DNA of 50,358 nucleotides, taken from the NCBI GenBank assembly GCA_900546265.1, contig URCA01000025.1, positions 1-50,358 of the forward strand, given 5' to 3'. Source of the DNA: an uncultured Oscillospiraceae bacterium. Its GTDB lineage: Bacteria; Bacillota; Clostridia; Oscillospirales; Acutalibacteraceae. The notes beneath the pieces are model-generated. The model was not told where the DNA came from, did not search any database, and worked only from the letters and a program-made list of their open reading frames with translations. A program made the translations under genes and the position numbers. This document shows, piece by piece, positions 43,335 to 50,358 of this stretch. Position 1 is the first letter of the stretch. Each line of letters starts with the position of its first letter.

Positions 43335-46300
43335 ATGTCTACCATCCGCAGAAAGCGTGCAACTGCCTTTTGGTCCGCCTTTTCCGTCCTGCTCGCGCTG
43401 CTTCTTTCCGCTTGCGGGAAAGCGGACTTCACGTTTCCCACCTACAGCTACGTCAACCCCCTAGGAACATCCTTTCAGAATGCCGACCCCGCCGTCACCC
43501 TGGACGGCATTCTGGACGACGCGATTTGGAAAGACAAGCGGCTCCTGGAGCTGGCCATGAAGACCGATCCGGGCGTCACGGTGAACATGACCAGCTATTA
43601 CGGCACCGACGGCCTGTATCTCGCGTTCGACGTGAGGGATCCCTCCGTGTACAGCGTGAAGGGACGGGACATCACCAGCAACAGCGGCATCGAGCTGTAT
43701 ATCTCGTCCATGGAGGGCGCGTCGGACATCAGCGGCCACGGCTATGAGGTCGACCTGAGTGCCAACGGGGAAACCGCGGTCAAACGGTATGAGCGCGGCA
43801 GCTACCGCTCCTGGCCGGTTCAGTTGCATACCGCCGTCAAAACGGACGGCGAGATGAATACGCCGAACTGCAAGGGCTACGTCATCGAAGCGTTTATGCC
43901 CTACAGCATGTTCGGCGGGGAAAAGGCGGCTTCTGTTTACGCCACGCCCGCCATCATCCGCTCCTTGTCCGCCGACAGCGACGAAAAACGCCAGTGGTAC
44001 AACTTCGGGATGGAGGACCGCAGCGCCTCCTGGACGCAGGCGTCCACCTGGTGGACTTTTGACAAGGACGGCCTGGTCGCCCACGACGTGACCCTGATTC
44101 CCGGCGATCACGGAACGCTCACGGGCAAGAGCTGCGTGGTGGACGGTGACGACTATATCGTACAAATCGTGCCGGACGACGGGTATTACGCCCGGAGTGT
44201 CCGGGTGGACGGCCGGAACGTGGCCGCCGATTTGCTGTATAAAAACGGCGTCGCGTATTACAGGACGGAAAACGTCACCGAGAACTTGTGGGTGGAGACC
44301 GATTTTGAAAAACTGCCGGAGAACACGGCGGTTTGGAAAGGGAAAATCACCGACGGCGCCAAGGCGGTGGAAGGCGCTGCGGCTTTTGCGGTTGTGGGCG
44401 GCTATGCCAGGCAGATCCTGCCGGGGGCAGATGGCTCCTATACGGTGGAGGCGCCCGCGGTGAGCGGCCTGCGCGTGTACGCCGAGGCCGGCGGGTATAT
44501 CACCAACTATGCGGCGGCTCCGGCGGCGGGCGGTACGGTCAATCTGACGCTGCGCCCGCTGACGCTGGGCTCCAGCGGCACCGTGTCGGCGCGGGAATTC
44601 GACGCGCAGCGCTGGGATTTCGATCGCCTGTATCAAAACCGGGTGCGCTCCCTGAATGGCGGCCTGTACCAGACGGTGATGAACACCGAGATTCTCTCGG
44701 ACACGGTGTTCGCCTCCGCCAACATCCGCCTGCCCCGGCAGGAGGGACGGGATGCCCGCGCCGGCTTCATCTTCTATGACCAGAAAGGCCACGACGTGTT
44801 TGTAGCGCTGACCATGAACAACGAAAAGGGGCAGTACAACTACAGCGTCCAGATGATCAGCCAGAACGGAAGCTCCTGGAGCGGGCAGGGCTCCCTGAAG
44901 AACATCGAGCAGGACGGCGCGATCCGGGACAAGGCCAATTCGGCGGCGGGCGTGAACCTCTCGGTGCTGTACGCCGAGGGCAAGCTGAACGTCTGGGTAA
45001 ACGCGCAGAAAGTTGGCAGCGATTTGTATCCCGTGGACAAGGACGGCAAGGCGCTCTTTGCCGGAAACGCCAAGGTTGCCGTGGGCCTCCAGACCTGGCA
45101 GTATCGCGCGTCGTTTAGCAACCTCATCCTGCGTGGTTCCGGGCTGCAGCCCGGAGACAAAGGCCTGCTGGGCGGCTGGTCGATGAACCTGTCCGCCAGC
45201 GGCAGCGGCCGGCTGGAGGGTGCCGGGTTGGCGGCCGACGGGGATTTGTATCGGTTTTACGTGACACCCGCCGCAGGCTGGTATGCCGAGTCGGTGCGGG
45301 TGAACGGCACAGATGTGACCGCGAAGCTGCGGGTGGAAAACGGCCGGACGTACTACTGTATCCCCAACGTCACTGGTGACACGGCCATTACCGCCGTGTT
45401 CAAAAAGGTGCCCGCGGCGACGCTGGCGCTGCGCGGCGCGGTGCGCGACGGCGGCTCTGCGGTGAACGGGGCCAGGGCCTGGTTCGTAAAAGGCGGTTAT
45501 ATGCAGGCGTTCCCACTGCGGGGCGACGGATCCTACAGCGTGCGTGTGCCCGACATCGGTGGACAGCTTTATGTGGCGGCGGACGGCTATGTGCCTGCCT
45601 ATGTTCCGGTGAGCCAGGCCAAAAACGGCGTGCTGGACATCGCGCTGGTTCGGAGCTTTATCGGCTCTAACGGCCAGGTGAGGCACCCCGCCTTTGAGGC
45701 GGATAACTGGGATCTCAACCAGCTGGGCAACGGGCTGGCCCAGTGCCTGTCCACGTCTCTGAAAACGACGGCCATGAACAGCCGGATTTATGCCGAGCGG
45801 GTGTACGCGTCGGCCAGCCTGACCCTGCCCCGTATGGAGGGCGTAGATACCCGCGCCGGGTTCGTGTTCTGCGATAAGGACGGCCACGACGTGTTTGTGG
45901 CGCTGACCATGAGCAACGATCAGGGCCAGTACAGCTACAGCGTGCAGATCATCAGCCAAAATGGCGACTCCTGGCGCATGCACGGCGCGCTCAAGGATAT
46001 CGGCCGCACAGCATCCATCAAGAACGCGGCGAACAGCGCCGAAGGCGTGCCCTTTGCCGTGCTCTATCACAACGGCAAGCTGGATATTTGGGTGAACAAT
46101 ATCCGCGTGGCGACCGACTGCTATCCCACGGACGCGAACGACCGGAATCTGTTCGCCCCCGAAGCCAAGGTGGCGGTGGGACTCCAGAGCTGGAACCACC
46201 GCACCGCGTTCAGCCGTCTCACCTTCGGCGAAAGCCGCCCGCTGGAGGCCGACTGGGATTTGTCTCAGCTGTCCGAGGGTATCGCCCAGTGCCTGAACGA

Positions 46301-49300
46301 CGGCATGATGAACACTGCGCCGCTGGACGCCGCCTATCGGGCCAACCGGTATGTGCAGGCCAACATTGAGCTACCCCGGGCGGAAGGGATCGACACCCGC
46401 GCCGGCTTCCTGTTCAAGAACAAAAGCGGCGAGGACGTGTTCGTGGCCCTGACTATGAGCAACGAAAAGGGCCAATACGAATACAGCGTACAGTTTATCA
46501 GCAGAGGAGGCACCTCGTGGAGCACCAAGGGGAGCGTCGGTGGCATCGACAAGGACGCGGCGATTAAGGCCGCGGCGGGGAGCAGCCGAGGCGTGCCCTT
46601 TGGCGTCCTTGCCGACGGCGGCACGTTCTCCGTCTGGGTTAACAATGTCAAAGCGGCGAGCGGCGTCTATCCGGTGGATGCCGGGGAGCGCAGCCTGTTC
46701 GCCGCCGATCCGGCGGTGTCGGTGAGCCTGCACAGTTGGAACCACCGCACCCGCTTCAGCCGCATTATTCTGGACGACGCGCGCCCCGTCAGCCTGGACT
46801 GGGATCTATCGGGACAGGCGGCGGGCACGGTCCGGAGCCTGAATACCGGCAACTTCAACCGGGTGACCCTGGACGCCGCCGCCAAGGGCCCGGTGTATAT
46901 CGACGGAAGCGTGACCCTGCCCCGTCAGGAGGGGAAAGACGCCCGCGCCGGCTTCCGGTTTGTGGATGAAAAGGGCAACGACGTGTTCGTTGCGCTGACC
47001 ATGAACAATCAAAAGAACCAGTATACCTATGCTCTCCAGTTCATCAGCCGGAACGGCAACAACTGGAGCAGCAAAGGCCTCGTCGCCGATATTTCCGGCA
47101 ACCGGGACATCGTCGCCAAGGCCAACTCGGCCGGCGGGGTTCCGTTCGCGGTGCTCTACGCGGACGGCCAGTTCACCGTCTGGCTGAACAACGAGCGGGT
47201 GGCGAGCCAGGTGCGTCCGACCGATAAGGAGGCCAATATTTTCGCTGATGACGCCAAAGTTACCGCGGGCCTCGAAACCTGGCAGTACGGCGCGTCCTTT
47301 ACCGGGCTGTTTATCGGCTCGTCGCGTCCGGTGAGCCGCGACTGGGATCTGTCCCGCCTGGAGGGGGAAGGCACGGCGCTGTGCACGACCACGGATAATT
47401 ACGCCACCGCGCCTCTGGCCGTTCCCGCGTCCACCCGGCTGTATGCCTCGGCGGACATCCTGCTGCCCTATCGGGACAACGACGACACCCGCGCCGGCTT
47501 CGTGTTCAAGGACGGGCAGGGCGGCGACGTGTTCGTGGCCCTGACCATGGTGAAAAAGAACGATGAGACCGGGATGCCCGCGTCCTACGCGCTGCAGTTT
47601 ATCAGCCGCGGCGCCACCTCGTGGGCCGCGGAGGGCGACGTACTCTACCTGGGTGGAGACGCCGCGCTGGCCGAGGCGGCCAATTCGCCTGAGGGCGCCC
47701 GCCTGGAGGTTCTCTACCACGACGGCCTGTTTGACGTCTGGGTGAATTACAGCAAGGTCGCGACCAACATCAAGGCCATTGCGGACTCCCGGCCGGTGCT
47801 GGCGGCGGACGCCGCGGTCACGGTGGGCCTCCAGAGCTGGAGCAACAAGACCACGTTCTACCAGGTGACGATGGGGAGGGAGCGCCCCGCCAACGCGGCC
47901 TGGGATCTCACAGAGCTGGAGGACGGTACGGTGAAATCCCGAACGACCGATATAAGCGTCGCCGCTCTGGGGCGCGCGCCGGGCGCGTCGGTATATGTGT
48001 CCTCCAGCATAACCCTGCCGGTGGTGGCCTATGACGATACCCGCGCCGGCTACCGCTTCACCGACAGCGACGGCAACAATGTGTTTATCGCCCTTTGCAT
48101 GAACAAAACGAACGGCACCTACGACGTACAGCTTATCAGCAAGGACGGCTCCTCGTGGAGCCACTCCCGGCAGGATATGTTCGACCTGTTCAGCCTCAGG
48201 GCTGACGAGGTGCGGAAAGCGGCGGAGAGCGAGGCCGGAATCCCCTTTGCCGTGAGGTATCACGGCGGTAAATTCGACATCTGGGTCAACAACACGCTGG
48301 TGATAGCCGACGCCTATCCGAATCCGGACGGCGGTAACCTGTTCAGCGAGGACGACGTCCTGACCGTGGACCTCGAGAGCTGGCGCAACAAAACCACATA
48401 CTCGAACCTCACGTTTGGCGAGACGCGGCCCGAGGCCGCCGATTGGCGGCAGACCGCCGACACCTCCTATCAGTCGGTCAGCCTGAGCAACAACGCGGGG
48501 CTGACCATCGACGCCGCCGGCAGACAGAAGCTGTTCGTCACGGCCTCCATGCGCATACCCATGGTCGATTACGACGACAGCCGGGCGGGCTTCCTGTTCC
48601 GCAGAGCGGACGGTATGGGCCTGTTTATCGGGCTGCAGACCGTGAAATCCAGACAGACCTACAGCGCCATCGCCCTGACTCTGGATGCGGCGGGCAACAC
48701 TGTCAGCTGGGGCCCCCTGGGGACGATAGACGACATCGGGGACAACCGGGCGATTTACGACGCGGCGAACAGCGACGGGGGCGTCCCTCTCGCGGTGGTG
48801 TACGACAAGGGCCGATTCGATTTCTGGATAAACGGCATACGGGTGGCCGGCGGCATCAACGGCAAGCTGGCCGACGGTTCCGCCCTCTTCGCGGAAACGG
48901 ATACGGCGGGCGTGTCGCTGCAAAGCTGGCGGAACTACACCGCGTTCAGCGAGGTGACGGTGCGCGACAGCGTGTCGGCCTATGAGCTGAAGGGGACGGT
49001 GAAAACCTACCGGGACGGCGTTTATACTCCCCTCGCCAACACGGAAATCACGTTCACCGGAGCCCATGACGGCTTCTCGTTCAAGCTGACTACCGACGAA
49101 AAGGGAGGCTACGCGGCGCCGGCTGCGCTGCCCATGGACGTCTACACCCTGCGCGTCACCGACGACCAATGGGGCGAGGCGCGCATCCAGCTTTCCGACG
49201 GCGCGGCTAAAGAAAGCGTACTCCAATACGGCTACGCGACCGTGACACAGGGGAGCGCCGACCTCTCCAAAATGAACGACGCCGACCATACCATCGTCGT

Positions 49301-50294
49301 GAACGAGGGCGGCATGGTGCGGCTGAACACCGACGCGGCGTTCGCGTCCAGCCGGTATTACGTCCTGTCCATGAAGCTGAAGTCTCTGACGCCGCTTACG
49401 TATGATTGGGGCCGCAATCTCGGCGTGGCCCTCGCCTCCACGGGAAAGACCAAGGACGACACGTATGCCATGATGTTCCTCTATGGCACCAATGCCTCGC
49501 AGAACCTCATCAAGCTGCAGAACAACGGAAAGGGCACCGGCTCCCTGGGCGACGAGAGCTTCCCGCAGGATCAGTGGTACAACCATCCGAAGCTGGAGCA
49601 GATTTTTGACGAGGGGATCGACATCCGGCTGGTGCGCGCGGACAGCAAGGTGTATCTGCTGGCCTGCCTAGACGGGAACTGGGAAATGATCGGCAAAATG
49701 CTGCTGGGCAGCCGGGATAACGATATCCAGCTGTTGAACTGGGGAACCAAATCCGTCTACAGCAGCATCGAGATCGTCGAGGGGATGGAGGCTGCTGCCG
49801 ACGCTCTGTCGGGATATAGCGTCGGCTTCACCGGCTATGCCGCCGTCAACTACACGCTGAACACAACCCAGTGGGCCATGCAGGCCAAAATCCAGGACAT
49901 GAACCCCGGCGATACGAAGGAGCACCGGATTGCGACGCTGTACGCCACGGACGGAAAGAACGGCTATACGATGTCGTTCCTGAAGCAGGCGAACGCGACG
50001 AACTTCATGATCCAGCGCATGGGTGATGGGTCCGGCGGCTGGGGATCCGTCACGCTGAATGACGCCTACTCCGACGCCCTGCGGAAAGACGGGCTGACCG
50101 TTCGCTTCGTGCGCAGCGGCAAACGGTACGCCGTGCTAGTCAGTCTCGACGGTGTGCGGTATGAAAAGGTGTTCGAACGCACCGACCTGCCGGAGGGGAA
50201 TCTGTTCCTGCAGCTGCGCTCCTGGCAGGCCTCCCGGTGTGAAAACATGGTGTTCAAGGTCGGCGGAGAGGCCGCCGGCTGGCTTCCCATCTGA
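43335..50294 (+). CDS. Giant repeat lipoprotein (CBM9-like domain plus seven-repeat array)
   Basis: The product has 2319 residues. The lipoprotein signal ends in LLLSAC (C27). Order of parts: a CBM9/DOMON-like domain (about 45-240; DGILDDAIWKDK, SNSGIELYISS); a linker pair (about 240-425) with an Ig-like and a Cna-B-like unit; repeat R1 (427); the same linker pair again (604-791); repeats R2-R7 starting at residues 792, 974, 1156, 1337, 1523 and 1704; a carboxypeptidase-regulatory-like domain (about 1885-1960); and two divergent beta-sandwich units at the end. No catalytic motif was recognised. It is probably a cell-surface glycan-binding or adhesive protein. AAAGGAGG precedes the start. It is the last gene of the locus. 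Confidence 0.85.
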   Translation: MSTIRRKRATAFWSAFSVLLALLLSACGKADFTFPTYSYVNPLGTSFQNADPAVTLDGILDDAIWKDKRLLELAMKTDPGVTVNMTSYYGTDGLYLAFDVRDPSVYSVKGRDITSNSGIELYISSMEGASDISGHGYEVDLSANGETAVKRYERGSYRSWPVQLHTAVKTDGEMNTPNCKGYVIEAFMPYSMFGGEKAASVYATPAIIRSLSADSDEKRQWYNFGMEDRSASWTQASTWWTFDKDGLVAHDVTLIPGDHGTLTGKSCVVDGDDYIVQIVPDDGYYARSVRVDGRNVAADLLYKNGVAYYRTENVTENLWVETDFEKLPENTAVWKGKITDGAKAVEGAAAFAVVGGYARQILPGADGSYTVEAPAVSGLRVYAEAGGYITNYAAAPAAGGTVNLTLRPLTLGSSGTVSAREFDAQRWDFDRLYQNRVRSLNGGLYQTVMNTEILSDTVFASANIRLPRQEGRDARAGFIFYDQKGHDVFVALTMNNEKGQYNYSVQMISQNGSSWSGQGSLKNIEQDGAIRDKANSAAGVNLSVLYAEGKLNVWVNAQKVGSDLYPVDKDGKALFAGNAKVAVGLQTWQYRASFSNLILRGSGLQPGDKGLLGGWSMNLSASGSGRLEGAGLAADGDLYRFYVTPAAGWYAESVRVNGTDVTAKLRVENGRTYYCIPNVTGDTAITAVFKKVPAATLALRGAVRDGGSAVNGARAWFVKGGYMQAFPLRGDGSYSVRVPDIGGQLYVAADGYVPAYVPVSQAKNGVLDIALVRSFIGSNGQVRHPAFEADNWDLNQLGNGLAQCLSTSLKTTAMNSRIYAERVYASASLTLPRMEGVDTRAGFVFCDKDGHDVFVALTMSNDQGQYSYSVQIISQNGDSWRMHGALKDIGRTASIKNAANSAEGVPFAVLYHNGKLDIWVNNIRVATDCYPTDANDRNLFAPEAKVAVGLQSWNHRTAFSRLTFGESRPLEADWDLSQLSEGIAQCLNDGMMNTAPLDAAYRANRYVQANIELPRAEGIDTRAGFLFKNKSGEDVFVALTMSNEKGQYEYSVQFISRGGTSWSTKGSVGGIDKDAAIKAAAGSSRGVPFGVLADGGTFSVWVNNVKAASGVYPVDAGERSLFAADPAVSVSLHSWNHRTRFSRIILDDARPVSLDWDLSGQAAGTVRSLNTGNFNRVTLDAAAKGPVYIDGSVTLPRQEGKDARAGFRFVDEKGNDVFVALTMNNQKNQYTYALQFISRNGNNWSSKGLVADISGNRDIVAKANSAGGVPFAVLYADGQFTVWLNNERVASQVRPTDKEANIFADDAKVTAGLETWQYGASFTGLFIGSSRPVSRDWDLSRLEGEGTALCTTTDNYATAPLAVPASTRLYASADILLPYRDNDDTRAGFVFKDGQGGDVFVALTMVKKNDETGMPASYALQFISRGATSWAAEGDVLYLGGDAALAEAANSPEGARLEVLYHDGLFDVWVNYSKVATNIKAIADSRPVLAADAAVTVGLQSWSNKTTFYQVTMGRERPANAAWDLTELEDGTVKSRTTDISVAALGRAPGASVYVSSSITLPVVAYDDTRAGYRFTDSDGNNVFIALCMNKTNGTYDVQLISKDGSSWSHSRQDMFDLFSLRADEVRKAAESEAGIPFAVRYHGGKFDIWVNNTLVIADAYPNPDGGNLFSEDDVLTVDLESWRNKTTYSNLTFGETRPEAADWRQTADTSYQSVSLSNNAGLTIDAAGRQKLFVTASMRIPMVDYDDSRAGFLFRRADGMGLFIGLQTVKSRQTYSAIALTLDAAGNTVSWGPLGTIDDIGDNRAIYDAANSDGGVPLAVVYDKGRFDFWINGIRVAGGINGKLADGSALFAETDTAGVSLQSWRNYTAFSEVTVRDSVSAYELKGTVKTYRDGVYTPLANTEITFTGAHDGFSFKLTTDEKGGYAAPAALPMDVYTLRVTDDQWGEARIQLSDGAAKESVLQYGYATVTQGSADLSKMNDADHTIVVNEGGMVRLNTDAAFASSRYYVLSMKLKSLTPLTYDWGRNLGVALASTGKTKDDTYAMMFLYGTNASQNLIKLQNNGKGTGSLGDESFPQDQWYNHPKLEQIFDEGIDIRLVRADSKVYLLACLDGNWEMIGKMLLGSRDNDIQLLNWGTKSVYSSIEIVEGMEAAADALSGYSVGFTGYAAVNYTLNTTQWAMQAKIQDMNPGDTKEHRIATLYATDGKNGYTMSFLKQANATNFMIQRMGDGSGGWGSVTLNDAYSDALRKDGLTVRFVRSGKRYAVLVSLDGVRYEKVFERTDLPEGNLFLQLRSWQASRCENMVFKVGGEAAGWLPI
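44613..48985 (+). repeat. Seven protein-coding repeats of ~540 bp
   Basis: Repeats begin (at the conserved Trp codon) at 44613, 45708, 46254, 46800, 47343, 47901 and 48444. Each has the pattern WDL..., then LPR.EG.D.RAGF.F.D..G.DVFVALTM, QYxYSVQ.IS..G.SW, FAVLY..G.F.VWVNN, LFA..A.V.VGLQSW...T.FS. Spacing from R2 on is 181-186 residues; R1 to R2 is 365 because the linker pair is inserted. R6 and R7 are the most divergent. Confidence 0.9.
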
Positions 50295-50304
50295 TTTTTC
50301 CCTC

Positions 50305-50358
50305 CACGCATAAACAAATACCGCGCGGCATATGCCGCGCGGTATTTGTTTATGCGTG
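50305..50358. terminator. Perfect 54-bp palindrome at the window end
   Basis: The last 54 bases are their own reverse complement (centre between 50331 and 50332) with no loop. The inner part, GC-rich with A/T flanks, looks like a terminator for the giant gene. The perfect, loopless symmetry ending exactly at the window end may also be an assembly fold-back. Confidence 0.6.

Noticed and set aside
43461..49586. Two very long open frames on the minus strand (43461-46199 and 46806-49586) and similar ones at 7275-8891, 36771-38348 and 41328-43097
   Set aside because: They lie exactly opposite strong genes with GC-rich third positions, which removes stop codons from the complementary strand. Their translations are low-complexity (His, Arg, Val, Gly-rich), with no motifs and no ribosome binding sites.
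43335..50294. Repeats as a CRISPR array or tandem DNA satellite
   Set aside because: The repeats keep an open frame of 2319 codons, differ at many positions, and are conserved as protein motifs with no regular spacers.

Overview
The window looks like a contig from a low-to-moderate GC Gram-positive anaerobe, most likely a gut Clostridia (Oscillospiraceae-like) chromosome. The evidence is the strong AGGAGG-type ribosome binding sites, a Cys-containing L31, a dgt-dnaG-rpoD macromolecular synthesis block, an oleate hydratase, a heterodimeric BmrCD-type exporter, a CUT1 sugar transporter without its own ATPase, and a Clostridia-type tRNA-Trp fragment. Both ends carry technical signals: bases 1-27 are Illumina adapter, and the last 54 bases are a perfect palindrome that may be a fold-back assembly end.

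Layout. (1) 28-8.96 kb is housekeeping on the plus strand: a 5'-truncated FAD oxidoreductase with a GT-C-like membrane protein, a histidine phosphatase, rpmE, a YigZ-family protein, then dgt, dnaG, rpoD and an Rrf2 regulator. (2) 9.0-17.05 kb is minus strand: a MarR-controlled heterodimeric ABC exporter with a textbook promoter and operator, oleate hydratase with a TetR regulator, a GGDEF-domain relic, and a beta-propeller-like lipoprotein. (3) 17.28-19.4 kb is topB. (4) 19.69-32.25 kb is an AT-richer accessory island. Its left edge is a 45-nt 3' fragment of a tRNA-Trp gene cut at the anticodon loop, and its right edge is a broken tyrosine integrase. Between them lie, all on the plus strand, an AAA/DUF4143 ATPase, a primase-helicase-PLD protein of the TOTE type, and a complete Wadjet system (jetA-jetB-jetC-jetD). 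(5) 32.4-32.55 kb holds a cluster of hairpins. (6) 32.56-50.29 kb is a GC-rich glycan-use locus: two AraC regulators, a GH3, a CUT1 binding protein with two permeases, a GDPD-family phosphodiesterase, a GH43 lipoprotein, and a 2319-residue lipoprotein built of seven ~182-residue repeats.

How the parts work together. The Wadjet genes overlap each other and should make one SMC-type complex that recognises and cuts foreign plasmids. The TOTE-like protein and the AAA protein lie directly upstream and may be transcribed with it. In the glycan locus, the three predicted lipoproteins (binding protein, GH43, giant repeat protein) would sit on the cell surface to bind and trim a polymer. The permeases import oligosaccharides, using an ATPase encoded elsewhere, and the cytoplasmic GH3 and GDPD enzymes would finish the breakdown.

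Most noteworthy: the TOTE-Wadjet island and its tRNA-Trp scar, the giant repeat lipoprotein, the hairpin cluster next to the integrase relic, and the MarR promoter/operator.
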